In this document: positions 1-8,133 of the stretch, in pieces | How the letters are laid out: every line of letters begins with the position of its first letter | Numbering within the stretch: position 1 is the first letter of the stretch | NCBI RefSeq assembly: GCF_000025345.1 | Contig: NC_013757.1 | Coordinates: 1,984,001-2,048,000 of the forward strand | From: Geodermatophilus obscurus DSM 43160 | GTDB lineage: Bacteria > Actinomycetota > Actinomycetes > Mycobacteriales > Geodermatophilaceae | Direction: 5' to 3' | Length of the DNA stretch: 64,000 nucleotides | Position numbers and translations under genes: made by a program | Notes under the pieces: model-generated | Told to the model about the DNA's origin: nothing | Seen by the model: the letters and a program-made list of their open reading frames with translations, nothing else | Databases searched by the model: none

Positions 1-544
1 CGCCGGGGATCACCTCGCCGTGCGAGCTGGCCCAGCCGACCCGGCGGGCCACCTCGAGGGCCTCGCGGTCACCGGGGGCGGCGGCCTCGGGCATGAGGAG
101 GGCGAGGCCGGGCGCGCCTCGGTCGACCGGGTGCCGGATACCCGGCCGGTACACGACGTGCGCCGGTGAGTCGTGCGGCTCCACGCTGGAGACGGTCACC
201 GCCTCGTCGCCGGCGCGGACGACCAGGAACGCCGTCATGCGCAGCTCCGCGACCAGGGCGTCGAGCCGGGGGAGCGCGGCCGACTGGAGATCGGTCCGCA
301 CGCCCCGGGCCAGGCCGAGCAGTCCCAGCCCGAGCCGGTAGTGACCGGCGGGGTCCCGCTCGACCAGCTGGTGGTCCTCGAGGGTGCGCAGCAGGCGGTA
401 GGTGATCGACCGGTGCAGACCCAGTGTCTGGCCGATCTCGGCGATGGGCTGGGGTCGACCCACGGCGGCCAGGTGCTCGAGGACCCTCAGGCCGCGGTCC
501 AGCGTCTGCGACTGGGGCGTGCCCCCGCCGTTGCCCTCCACCAT
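1..544 (-). CDS. IclR-family transcriptional regulator (partial, C-terminus off the window)
   Basis: The visible 181 residues start with an ATG preceded by GGGAGG at good spacing. They read as the N-terminal winged helix-turn-helix of IclR regulators (about residues 18-75, with IAEIGQTLGLHRSITYRLLR as recognition unit), followed by the start of the effector-binding GAF-like domain (residues about 85 onward). The gene runs off the left edge, so the last roughly 70 residues of a typical 250-aa IclR protein are missing from view. It lies downstream of, and co-directional with, the homogentisate/aldehyde dehydrogenase operon but is separated from it by a strong terminator, so it is probably its own unit. 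IclR proteins often control aromatic catabolism, and control of the adjacent operon is an inference. A 13-bp palindrome just upstream of its start may be an autoregulatory site. Confidence 0.9.
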   Translation of the reverse strand, partial: MVEGNGGGTPQSQTLDRGLRVLEHLAAVGRPQPIAEIGQTLGLHRSITYRLLRTLEDHQLVERDPAGHYRLGLGLLGLARGVRTDLQSAALPRLDALVAELRMTAFLVVRAGDEAVTVSSVEPHDSPAHVVYRPGIRHPVDRGAPGLALLMPEAAAPGDREALEVARRVGWASSHGEVIPG

Positions 545-557
545 CGCCGTCCTCCCG

Positions 558-570
558 GTGCACTGTGCAC
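558..570. promoter_or_regulatory. Palindrome upstream of the IclR gene, candidate operator
   Basis: GTGCACTGTGCAC is a perfect inverted repeat with 6-bp arms around one base. It lies 14 bp upstream of the IclR start codon, where an autoregulatory operator would be expected. Binding is inferred only. Confidence 0.4.
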
Positions 571-623
571 TTCCACCCTACGGTCGCCCTCGGCGGGCGC
601 CGGGCCGGCCGGCGGCACGGGAG

Positions 624-653
624 GGCACCGCCCCGGCGATCCGGGGCGGTGCC
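624..653 (-). terminator. Hairpin terminator after the aldehyde dehydrogenase gene
   Basis: A perfect 13-bp GC stem (GGCACCGCCCCGG and its complement) with loop CGAT lies 17 bp beyond the stop of the upstream aldehyde dehydrogenase gene. It isolates the catabolic operon from the IclR gene. No U-tract is visible, as is usual in actinobacteria. Confidence 0.7.
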
Positions 654-669
654 GCGTCCTCGGTGGGGC

Positions 670-2118
670 TCAGCCGTTGATCACCTGGGGCACGGCCACC
701 GCCTTCAGGCCCTCGACGCCGAACTCCAGCCCGTATCCGGACTTCTTGACCCCGCCGAACGGGATCATGGGGTGCACGCCGCCGTGGGAGTTGATCCAGA
801 CGGTGCCGGCCTCCAGCCGGGCGGCCACCGCGCGGGCGGCGTCGCGGTCGCTGCTCCAGACCGATGCGCCCAGGCCGACGTCCAGGCCGTTGGCCATGGC
901 GACGGCCTGGTCGAGGTCGTCGTAGCGCACGACCGGCAGCGCGGGACCGAACTGCTCCTCGGCCACCAGGGGGTTGGCGTCCTCGACGTCGGCCACGATC
1001 GTGGTCGGGTAGAAGTGCCCGGCCGCATCGGGGTCGGGGTCCCCGCCGACCAGGATCTTCGCGCCCGCGTCACGGGCGGCGTCGACCAGCCGTGCGACAA
1101 TCTCGTACTGGGCGCGGTTCTGCAGCGGGCCGAGGACGTTCTGCTCGTCCAGGCCGCGGCCCATCGGCATGGCCTGCGCGACCTCGACCAGCGCCGCACA
1201 CACCTCGTCGTAGACGTCGGTGTGCACGTAGAGGCGCTTGAGCGCGGCGCAGGTCTGGCCGGTGTTGATGAAGGCACCCCAGAACAGGTCCTGGGCGATC
1301 GCGCGCGGATCGACGTCGGGCAGGACGATGCCGGCGTCGTTGCCGCCGAGCTCCAGGGTCAGCCGCTTCACGGTGTCCGCCGAGCTGCGGATGATGGCCT
1401 GCCCGGTGGCGGTGGACCCGGTGAACACCAGCTTGTCGACGCCGGGGTGGCTCGACAGCCGCGCGCCCACCTCGCGGCCGCCGGCCACCGCGGTGAGCAC
1501 GTCGGCGGGCAGCACGCTGGTGAGGACGTGCACCAGCGCCAGGACGCTCAGCGGGGTGTACTCCGAGGGCTTGACCACCACGGTGTTGCCCATCCGCAGG
1601 GCGGGGGCGACCTGCCAGACGGTGATCATCATCGGCCAGTTCCACGGCCCGATCGCGCCGACGACGCCGACCGGCCGGTAGTGCAGTTCGGCGTGGGTGT
1701 CCTCGTCGTCGACCACGGTGCCGCCGGGGAGCTCGGTGGCGGCGGTGGCGCGCAGCCAGGCGGCGCAGGCGCCGACCTCGAAGCGGGCGTTGGGGCCGTT
1801 GAGCGGCTTGCCCTGCTCACGCGACAGCAGCTCGGCGAGGGGCTCGGCCGCCGCCTCGACGGCGTCCGCTGCGCGCAGCAGCAGGCCGACGCGGTCGGCG
1901 TCGGAGCGGGCGGCCCAGGCCGGCTGCGCGGCACGGGCGGCGGCGACGGCACGGTCCAGGTCGTCGGCGGAGCGGTCGGCGACCCGGCCCACGACCTCGC
2001 CCGTCGCCGGGTCGAGCACCTCACGGCCACCGGGGTCGGTGATGCCCGCCAGCAGGCTGTCGTACGTCGGGGTCTCCGACGTGGAGGACACGGGGGTGGT
2101 CACGGTGGGCGTGGTCAA
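670..2118 (-). CDS. NAD(P)-dependent aldehyde dehydrogenase, last gene of the homogentisate operon
   Basis: This 482-aa protein has full-length ALDH-superfamily architecture. Motif positions are PWNWP (Asn160), the general-base Glu256 in LELGG, and nucleophile Cys290 in NTGQTCAAL. It oxidises an aldehyde to the carboxylic acid with NAD(P)+ in the cytoplasm. The start chosen is TTG with GGAG eight bases upstream; the N-terminal 20 residues are Thr/Ser-rich and could be trimmed by a later GTG start. It follows fumarylacetoacetase by 58 bp. Since a copper amine oxidase lies in the same island, its likely substrate is an arylacetaldehyde such as 4-hydroxyphenylacetaldehyde (a FeaB-like role). The substrate is inferred from context; the family assignment is secure. 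Confidence 0.9.
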   Translation of the reverse strand: MTTPTVTTPVSSTSETPTYDSLLAGITDPGGREVLDPATGEVVGRVADRSADDLDRAVAAARAAQPAWAARSDADRVGLLLRAADAVEAAAEPLAELLSREQGKPLNGPNARFEVGACAAWLRATAATELPGGTVVDDEDTHAELHYRPVGVVGAIGPWNWPMMITVWQVAPALRMGNTVVVKPSEYTPLSVLALVHVLTSVLPADVLTAVAGGREVGARLSSHPGVDKLVFTGSTATGQAIIRSSADTVKRLTLELGGNDAGIVLPDVDPRAIAQDLFWGAFINTGQTCAALKRLYVHTDVYDEVCAALVEVAQAMPMGRGLDEQNVLGPLQNRAQYEIVARLVDAARDAGAKILVGGDPDPDAAGHFYPTTIVADVEDANPLVAEEQFGPALPVVRYDDLDQAVAMANGLDVGLGASVWSSDRDAARAVAARLEAGTVWINSHGGVHPMIPFGGVKKSGYGLEFGVEGLKAVAVPQVING

Positions 2119-2176
2119 CGCGGTGCTCCGGTGGGTGAGAGGGGAGTGGTGTGGTGCGCAGGTGCAGCAGGCGAGC

Positions 2177-3370
2177 TCATGGCGCCGGCTCGACGCGGCC
2201 GGTCACCTCGCCGAGCGCGATGCGTCCGCCCGACGCCCCAGGTGCGGTGGCGGTGAGGGTGACGGTGTCGCCGTCGGTGAGGAAGGTGCGGGTGCTGCCG
2301 TCGGCGAGGGTGAGCGGCTCCGTGCCGCCCCAGGAGAGCTCGATGAACGAGCCGCGCTGGTCCTCGGCCGGGCCGGAGACGGTGCCGGAGGCGAACAGGT
2401 CGCCGGTGCGCAGGGACGCGCCGTTGGCGGTCATGTGGGCGAGCTGCTGGGCCGGGGTCCAGTACATGAGGTCGAACGGCGGGCAGGACACCAGCTGGCC
2501 GTTGAGGCGGACCTCGATGGCGATGTCGAGGCCCCACGGCTCGGCGTCGCTGTCGTCGAGGTAGGGCAGCAGCGGCACGTCGCGGGCCGGCGGGGCGACC
2601 CGGGCGGCCTGCAGCGCGGCCAGTGGCACCACCCACGGCGAGATCGAGGTGAGGAAGGACTTGCCGAGGAAGGGGCCCAGCGGCACGTACTCCCAGGACT
2701 GCAGGTCCCGGGCCGACCAGTCGTTGACCAGGCAGACGCCGAACACGTGCTCGTCGAAGGCGGCCAGCGGAACCGGGCGGCCGAGCTCTGAGGGGGTGCC
2801 GACGACGAAGCCGACCTCGGCCTCGATGTCCAGCCGCTGGGAGGGGCCGAAGGTGGGAGCGTCGTCGGTCGGCGCCTTGCGCTGACCGCTCGGCCGGACC
2901 ACCGGCGTCCCGGAGACCTGCACCGTGCCCGCGCGGCCGTGGTAGCCGATCGGCAGGTGCTTCCAGTTCTGCGTCAGCGGTGCCGAGTCCGGCCGGAACA
3001 TCCGCCCCAGGTTCTCCGCGTGGTGTCGGGAGCTGTAGAAGTCGACGTAGTCGGCGACCTCCACGGGCAGGTGCAGCGTCACCTCCGACCGCGGCACCAG
3101 GTGCGGTTCGACGGTGCTGCGGTGAGCTCCGCCGGTGAACCACTCGGTGAGCTGCGCGCGCAGGTCCGCCCAGGCCTGCGGCCCGCGGGCCATGAAGGCG
3201 TTGAGCGAGCCGGTGGCGTGCACGTCGTCGCCGGTGGCCGCGGCCAGGTCGAGGACGGAGTCGCCGATGGCGACGCCGGTGCGCGGCGCGGTGCCGGTGG
3301 TGGAGAAGACGCCGTAGGGCAGGTTGTCCAGCCCGAAGCCGGTGCCGGCGGGCAGGTCGAGCCACGTCAT
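2177..3370 (-). CDS. fahA: Fumarylacetoacetase
   Basis: This 397-aa protein hydrolyses 4-fumarylacetoacetate to fumarate and acetoacetate, the last step of the homogentisate pathway. It shows the N-terminal SH3-like FAH domain followed by the catalytic FAH fold. The conserved pieces include DFYSSRHHAENLGRMFRP (Asp110, His116/117), the metal-ligand region DIEAEVGF (Glu183/185), VNDWSARDLQ (Asp217) and GPFLGKSF. Length fits bacterial FAH (about 400-430 aa). Its ATG overlaps the stop of the upstream 276-aa gene (ATGA), so translation is coupled. Identification is secure from motifs. The presence of HGD and HPPD nearby confirms the pathway. Confidence 0.97.
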   Translation of the reverse strand: MTWLDLPAGTGFGLDNLPYGVFSTTGTAPRTGVAIGDSVLDLAAATGDDVHATGSLNAFMARGPQAWADLRAQLTEWFTGGAHRSTVEPHLVPRSEVTLHLPVEVADYVDFYSSRHHAENLGRMFRPDSAPLTQNWKHLPIGYHGRAGTVQVSGTPVVRPSGQRKAPTDDAPTFGPSQRLDIEAEVGFVVGTPSELGRPVPLAAFDEHVFGVCLVNDWSARDLQSWEYVPLGPFLGKSFLTSISPWVVPLAALQAARVAPPARDVPLLPYLDDSDAEPWGLDIAIEVRLNGQLVSCPPFDLMYWTPAQQLAHMTANGASLRTGDLFASGTVSGPAEDQRGSFIELSWGGTEPLTLADGSTRTFLTDGDTVTLTATAPGASGGRIALGEVTGRVEPAP

Positions 3371-4197
3371 GCGGGGGTCCGATCGAGGGAGGGCAGCAGG
3401 CCGAGGGCGATGAGGTCGTCGACCGGCTCGAGCACGCTGCAGGTGCCGAAGGAGGTGAAGACGGCGCGGGCGCGGGCGACGCGGTCGGGCGACCAGCCGC
3501 CGACGAGGGCTTCAGCGTCGTCCTGGCGCAGCCACCGCTCGGCCGCCGCGGCAGGTCCGCCTGCGGCGAGCGCGTCGCAGGCGGCGAGCAAGTTGAGGAA
3601 GCCGTGGTGCGCGAACCCGGTCGCCGGGTCGGTGTGCCGGACGGCGGAGTGGAGGCCCGCGGTGCACTTGAGCGCCACGCCGCGGACGACGCAGGCGCGC
3701 AGGGTGGCAGCGAGCTCCTCGGGAGGGGGGAACAGCGCTGCGCGCACCCCGCCGGTGCGCAGCTTGGCCCGGTGACCCGTGCCGGCCAGCACGTCGAGCA
3801 CCTCGTCGCGGGCCGCCGAGCGGGGCAGCTCGACCGCCGCGGGCACGCCGTCCGGCAGCACACCGTCGAGCACCCGGACCGCCTCGCGCGCCGTGGCGGC
3901 GTCGGTGGCGACCGGCACCTCCACGGCGGCGAGGACCAGGCCCGGGTGGGCGTCGACCCGGGCCGCGCCGGCCGGCAGGTCGCCGGCCGCCGCGATCACC
4001 GAGACGCCGACCGGCTCGCCGTCCCCCACGTGCTCGGCCAGCTCGCCGAGCCGGGCGGCCGGGACGACGAACGGCCCGACCAGATCGCCCAGCTGCGCCC
4101 GCAGGTGCCGGTGCGCGGGGACCGCGGTCGCCATCGGCGCGTCCCCGGGCGGGAACAGCGCCGCGTCGTCGAACAGACCGGAGAACAGCACCGTCAC
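3367..4197 (-). CDS. Conserved hypothetical protein embedded between hmgA and fahA
   Basis: This 276-aa protein starts at a GTG that overlaps the hmgA stop (GTGA) and ends in an ATGA overlap with fahA, so it is translationally coupled on both sides. The N-terminus has a distinctive LFDDAALFPPGDAP motif and the C-terminal half contains LKCTAGLHSAVRH and GFLNLLAACDAL. I recognise no domain; there is no signal peptide or membrane span. Its position between homogentisate dioxygenase and fumarylacetoacetase is exactly where maleylacetoacetate isomerase is usually needed. No glutathione-S-transferase-like isomerase is found in the window, and actinomycetes lack glutathione. A role at that step or as an accessory factor is a guess from context only. 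Confidence 0.85.
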   Translation of the reverse strand: MTVLFSGLFDDAALFPPGDAPMATAVPAHRHLRAQLGDLVGPFVVPAARLGELAEHVGDGEPVGVSVIAAAGDLPAGAARVDAHPGLVLAAVEVPVATDAATAREAVRVLDGVLPDGVPAAVELPRSAARDEVLDVLAGTGHRAKLRTGGVRAALFPPPEELAATLRACVVRGVALKCTAGLHSAVRHTDPATGFAHHGFLNLLAACDALAAGGPAAAAERWLRQDDAEALVGGWSPDRVARARAVFTSFGTCSVLEPVDDLIALGLLPSLDRTPA

Positions 4198-5399
4198 GCC
4201 GACGGGCCTCGTCCGGACCAGGTCCAGGCGTACTTCCCGTCGTCGACGGCGACGCCGGCCTCGCCCAGGTCCAGCGGGCGGAAGGTGTCGACCATGACGG
4301 CGAGCTCGTCGAAGTACTCCACGCCCAGGGAGCGCTCCACCGCGCCGGGCTGCGGGCCGTGGGAGTGCCCGCCGGGGTGCACCGAGATCGAGCCCTTGCC
4401 GATGCCCGACCCCTTGCGGGCCTCGTAGTCGCCGTCGACGTAGAACATGATCTCGTCGGAATCGACGTTGGAGTGGTAATAGGGCACCGGGACGGCCAGT
4501 GGGTGGTAGTCGACCTTCCGCGGCACGAAGTTGCAGATCACGAAGTTGTGACCCTCGAAGACCTGGTGGACCGGCGGGGGCTGGTGCACCCGGCCGGTGA
4601 TCGGCTCGTAGTCGGCGATGTTGAACGCGTAGGGGTAGAGGTGCCCGTCCCAGCCGACCACGTCGAACGGGTGCTCCGGGAGCACGTGCACCGTGCCGGC
4701 CAGCCCGCCGGGGCCGTTGCCGCGGTGCTTGACGTAGACCTCGACGTCGGTGCCCTCGACCAGCAGCGGCTCGGCGGGGGCACGGAGATCCCGCTCGCAG
4801 TACGGCGCGTGCTCGAGGAACTGCCCGTACCTCGACAGGTAGCGCTTGGGCGGGGCGATGTGGCTGTTGGCCTCGATCGCGTAGGTGCGCAGCGGCTCGG
4901 ACCCGGTCGGGATCCAGCGGTGCGTGGTGGTCCGCGGGATGACCACGTAGTCGCCCCGGCCGACGGTCAGCGCGCCGAACGTCGTCTCCACCGTGGCGGT
5001 GCCGCGCTCGACGTAGACGCACTCGTCGCCGGTGGCGTTGCGGTAGTACGGGCTCGGCAACGACGAGACCGCGTAGGAGATGCGCACGTCGCCGTTGCCG
5101 AGCACCAGCCGGCGGCCGGTCACCGCGTCGACGGCCTTGTGCTCCTCGCCGGGGAACAGGTCGTGCAGCTTCAGGTGCCGGGGCACCAGCGGCGCGTTCG
5201 GCGTCAGGCTCTGGTCGGGCAGCTCCCACGGCCGGGCGTCGACGATCGCCGACGGCACGCCACGGTGGTAGAGCAGAGCGGAGTCCGAGGAGAAGCCCTC
5301 CTCACCGACCAGCTCCTCGGAGTACAGGCCGCCGTCGGGACGACGGAACTGGGTGTGCCGCTTGGGTGGGACCTCGCCCACCTGCCGGTAGAACGCCAT
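4194..5399 (-). CDS. hmgA: Homogentisate 1,2-dioxygenase, short bacterial clade
   Basis: This 401-aa cupin-fold protein cleaves the ring of homogentisate to maleylacetoacetate with Fe(II) and O2. The C-terminal core carries the expected metal region: YYHSNVDSDE (His309, Asp315/Glu316) and HPGGHSHGPQ (His345/347). The N-terminus (MAFYRQVGEVPPKRHTQFR) is that of the shorter HGD-like clade, not the classical one of about 440 aa that begins with a PGFGNHF-type motif. In place of the classical HRNCMSE ligand string it has HSNVDSDE, so homogentisate is the likely but not proven substrate. AAGGAG lies nine bases before the ATG. It is the third gene of the operon, 15 bp after the FAD monooxygenase. 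Confidence 0.88.
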   Translation of the reverse strand: MAFYRQVGEVPPKRHTQFRRPDGGLYSEELVGEEGFSSDSALLYHRGVPSAIVDARPWELPDQSLTPNAPLVPRHLKLHDLFPGEEHKAVDAVTGRRLVLGNGDVRISYAVSSLPSPYYRNATGDECVYVERGTATVETTFGALTVGRGDYVVIPRTTTHRWIPTGSEPLRTYAIEANSHIAPPKRYLSRYGQFLEHAPYCERDLRAPAEPLLVEGTDVEVYVKHRGNGPGGLAGTVHVLPEHPFDVVGWDGHLYPYAFNIADYEPITGRVHQPPPVHQVFEGHNFVICNFVPRKVDYHPLAVPVPYYHSNVDSDEIMFYVDGDYEARKGSGIGKGSISVHPGGHSHGPQPGAVERSLGVEYFDELAVMVDTFRPLDLGEAGVAVDDGKYAWTWSGRGPSA

Positions 5400-5414
5400 G
5401 ACGAGACTCCTTCT

Positions 5415-7070
5415 TCAGGGAACCTGAGCGCGAGGCCCCCTCCAGGGGCCCACGCCGAGCTTGCGAGGGGTGGGGGGGAGGGGGTCCTTCTGGGAGCGGG
5501 CGAGCACCCGGGCCACCGCGGGGGCGACCTGGGCCGGGTCGGTGACCACGGCGGCGACGTGCCCGTCGGGCCGCAGCACCCAGATCTCGTCGGGCCGGGC
5601 GCCGAGCGCCTCGCGCAGGATCGGCGTCGGGTCCAGGTCGCGGATGCGGTGGACCGCGACGGGGAGGTCGCCGAACGCCGGCAGGACCGGGACCTCGGCG
5701 TCCCCGACGAGGACCGTGACCCCCTCGCGGGCGAGCTGCCTCAGCCGGACGACGTCCGGCCGGCCCGGCACGGTGACCGGGCAGTCGGGCACCAGTACGC
5801 CGGGCGCGGGGACCGGGACGTCGCCGCGCGCGGGCCGGCCCGGGAAGGGACGGCGCTCGTCCGGGGTGGTCAGCGGCGAGTCGACGTACCAGAAGGGCTC
5901 GGCCAGCCGGCCGGAGTCGACCTGCGCCCGGGCCTGCGGGTCGGTGGCGGCCCGCTGCAGGACGTCGTGACGGCGGCGGGCCTCCTCCTCGGTGCCGGGC
6001 ACCAGGAACCGCATGGTGGCGCCGGTGACCTCGATGTTCTCCAGGGCCGCGGCGTGCCGCTCGTCGTGGTAGCTGTCCAGCAGCGACTCCGCCGCCCACC
6101 CGCGGAGGACGAAGGCGACCTTCCAGGCCGCGTTCTCCGCGTCGAGCACCCCGGAGTTCAGGCCGCGGGCCCCGAAGGGGGAGACCAGGTGCGCCGCGTC
6201 GCCGGCGACCAGGACCCGGCTGACCCGCATGCGGTCGACGACGCGGGAGTGGAATCGGTAGACCGACTTCCACACGATCTCGTAGGGGCGGTCGCCGATG
6301 ACCTGCCGGATCCGCCGGTCCAGGCCGCCGGAGGCCTCCTCGGCGGCCAGGTCGAAGTCCGGCGGCACCTGCCAGTCGATCCGGAAGGTCGAGTCGGGGC
6401 AGGGGTGGATGAGCACCTGGCGGCCCGGGTTCCACTCCGGGTCGAAGTAGAACCGGCGTTCGGTCTCCCAGCCGGGCAGGTCGGTCCGGATGTCGCAGAT
6501 GAGGAAGTGGTCGTCGAAGGTCTCGCCGTCGAAGGTGAGCCCCAGGGCCGACCGCAGGGCATCACTGCGCGGCCCCGCGCAGGCGACGGCGTAGGACCCG
6601 CGCACCTCGACGTCGCCGTCCGCCGTCACGCAGGTGACCGTCACGCCCTCGTCGTCCTGCCCGATGCCGGTGACCAGGTGCCCCCAGCGGAGCTCGACCA
6701 GCGACTCGGCGGCGATGCGCTCGTCGAGCAGCCGCTCGGTCTCGCACTGCGAGATGTTGACGAACGGCGGGAACGGGGACTTCCCGCGGTCGGCGAACCG
6801 GAAGCTGAACAGTTCCGCGTCGCGGTGGAAGGTGCGGGCGGTGGTCCAGGTGACCCCGCGGCGGGCGACCTCCGCGCCGACGCCGACGGCGTCCCAGACG
6901 TCCAGGACGTCGCGCTGCTGGCAGATCGCCTTGCTGCCGATCACGTCCCGCTCCGGGCGGCCGTCGAAGACGACGACGCGCAGGCCCCAGCGGGCCAGCA
7001 GGAGCGCGGTGGTCTGACCGACCGGGCCGGCGCCCAGGACCAGCACGGGTGTCGTCATCGGGGGCCTCAT
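5415..7070 (-). CDS. FAD-dependent aromatic monooxygenase (MhpA/PheA-like), candidate arylacetate 1-hydroxylase
   Basis: This 551-aa class A flavoprotein monooxygenase has the N-terminal dinucleotide fold VLVLGAGPVGQTTALLLAR and the second FAD motif VLVAGDAAHLVSPFGARGLN. It also has the C-terminal thioredoxin-like region typical of phenol/3-(3-hydroxyphenyl)propionate hydroxylases. The ATG at 7070 overlaps the MBL gene stop (ATGA); a second in-frame ATG lies at 7058. In this operon the most economical role is hydroxylation of a hydroxyphenylacetate to homogentisate; an MhpA-type substrate is the alternative. Oddly, the last about 25 codons are supplied by a copy of a GC-rich hairpin repeat that elsewhere lies outside genes. 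The tail (SQKDPLPPTPRKLGVGPWRG) is therefore probably non-native read-through. Confidence 0.85.
   Translation of the reverse strand: MRPPMTTPVLVLGAGPVGQTTALLLARWGLRVVVFDGRPERDVIGSKAICQQRDVLDVWDAVGVGAEVARRGVTWTTARTFHRDAELFSFRFADRGKSPFPPFVNISQCETERLLDERIAAESLVELRWGHLVTGIGQDDEGVTVTCVTADGDVEVRGSYAVACAGPRSDALRSALGLTFDGETFDDHFLICDIRTDLPGWETERRFYFDPEWNPGRQVLIHPCPDSTFRIDWQVPPDFDLAAEEASGGLDRRIRQVIGDRPYEIVWKSVYRFHSRVVDRMRVSRVLVAGDAAHLVSPFGARGLNSGVLDAENAAWKVAFVLRGWAAESLLDSYHDERHAAALENIEVTGATMRFLVPGTEEEARRRHDVLQRAATDPQARAQVDSGRLAEPFWYVDSPLTTPDERRPFPGRPARGDVPVPAPGVLVPDCPVTVPGRPDVVRLRQLAREGVTVLVGDAEVPVLPAFGDLPVAVHRIRDLDPTPILREALGARPDEIWVLRPDGHVAAVVTDPAQVAPAVARVLARSQKDPLPPTPRKLGVGPWRGPRAQVP
5431..5489 (-). 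repeat. GC-rich hairpin repeat, copy 1, inside a gene's 3' end
   Basis: On the minus strand this reads AAGGACCCCCTCC, a pyrimidine run, CTCGCAAGCTCG, then a return arm GGAGGGGGCC. It is the same element found at 18834, 44516, 45736 and 52815. Its arms (CCCCCTCC/GGAGGGGG) form a strong hairpin. Unlike the other copies it lies inside the reading frame of the FAD monooxygenase. Confidence 0.7.
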
Positions 7071-8029
7071 CCCTGGAGCTCGTCCCAGACCTGGCGGTCG
7101 CGCTCGGCGGTCCAGATCACCGGGCGCTCGATGCCGGAGAACTCGTCCCACAGCCGCTGCACGTCGAAGGGCAGGCAGTGCTCGAAGATCGGCCACTTGC
7201 CGTACTTCGGGGCCAGCGCCTCGTGGGTGGCGGCGAAGGCGTCCTTGAGGGTGCCGCCGGAGCGGTGGGCCTCACCGACGGTGCGCTGCATGGTGAGCAG
7301 GAAGTCGCGGGTCTGCTCGATGGCGGCGTCGACCTGGTCGCGGCCGCGGGCGATGGCGCCGCGGCCGCCGATCAGCTGCTGCGCGCCCAGGGCCTTGACC
7401 CGGTCGAGGGTGCCGGCGGCCCAGTCGAGGTGGAAGGCGTCGCCGGTGTAGAGCGCGGCCTGGGACTCGACGAGGTCGCCGGCGAAGACGATCTCCTGCT
7501 TGGGCAGCCAGGCGACGATGTCACCCTCGGTGTGCCCGCGGCCGAGGAACTCGAGCACCAGCTCGCCGCGGTCGCCGCCGAGCTCGATGGTCAGCTTGTC
7601 GCGGAAGGTCATCGTCGGCCAGGTGAGGCCGGGGATGGACTCCGGCTCCTCGAACAGCCGCGGCATCCGGCCGTACTCGCTCTCCCAGTCCTGCTGGCCG
7701 CGCTCCTCGATGAGGTGCTTGGTCTGCTCGGAGCTGACGATCACCTCGGCGTCGAAGGCGCTGGCGCCCAGGACGCGGACGGCGTGGTAGTGGCTGAGCA
7801 CCAGGTAGCGGACGGGCTTGTCGGTGTGCTCGCGCAGCTTCGCCAGCCAGCGGCGGGCGGCCACGGGGGTGGCCAGCGCCTCGAAGCAGACGAGGAAGTC
7901 CTCGCCCTCGATGGCGCCGAGGTTCGGGTCGCCCTCCGCGGTCAGGGCGTAGACGCCGTCGGCGAGCACCTCGAGGGTCTGCTCCTTGACGCCCAGGTCG
8001 GCGGAGGAGGCGAAGGGCTTGGCTGCCAT
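7067..8029 (-). CDS. MBL-fold (metallo-beta-lactamase-like) protein with altered metal site
   Basis: This 320-aa protein heads the homogentisate operon. The ATG has GGAGA eight bases upstream. The beta-lactamase fold is recognisable from LVLSHYHAVRVLG (His80, His82), FLGRGHTEGDIVAWL and EIVFAGDLV. The canonical HxHxDH motif is replaced by HYHAVR, so the Asp and third His of site 2 are absent. The usual late His is also not evident (GGRGAIARG). Catalysis as an ordinary di-zinc hydrolase is therefore doubtful, and a one-metal or non-hydrolytic role is possible. It ends in an ATGA overlap with the FAD monooxygenase, suggesting a tightly stoichiometric partnership. I do not know its substrate. 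Confidence 0.85.
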   Translation of the reverse strand: MAAKPFASSADLGVKEQTLEVLADGVYALTAEGDPNLGAIEGEDFLVCFEALATPVAARRWLAKLREHTDKPVRYLVLSHYHAVRVLGASAFDAEVIVSSEQTKHLIEERGQQDWESEYGRMPRLFEEPESIPGLTWPTMTFRDKLTIELGGDRGELVLEFLGRGHTEGDIVAWLPKQEIVFAGDLVESQAALYTGDAFHLDWAAGTLDRVKALGAQQLIGGRGAIARGRDQVDAAIEQTRDFLLTMQRTVGEAHRSGGTLKDAFAATHEALAPKYGKWPIFEHCLPFDVQRLWDEFSGIERPVIWTAERDRQVWDELQG

Positions 8030-8065
8030 GGGGAGGTCTCCAGGTCGACTGCTGCTCGATAAACG

Positions 8066-8081
8066 AATGAAGCGTTCACTT
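8066..8081. promoter_or_regulatory. Candidate operator/promoter of the homogentisate operon
   Basis: The sequence AATGAAGCGTTCACTT has inverted arms TGAA/TTCA around GCG. It lies about 37 bp upstream of the first gene of the operon in an unusually AT-rich patch, with a TTTATC that could serve as a -10 on the minus strand. The adjacent TetR is the natural candidate to bind it. Inference only. Confidence 0.4.
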
Positions 8082-8133
8082 ACTGGTTCGAGGATAGGGT
8101 GCTGTGGCGCCCGGCACAAGGGGGTGCGGACGG

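Noticed and set aside
4359-7451. A plus-strand open frame of about 1030 codons
   Set aside because: It is antisense to hmgA, the FAD monooxygenase and the MBL gene and has no recognisable domain; a shadow frame.
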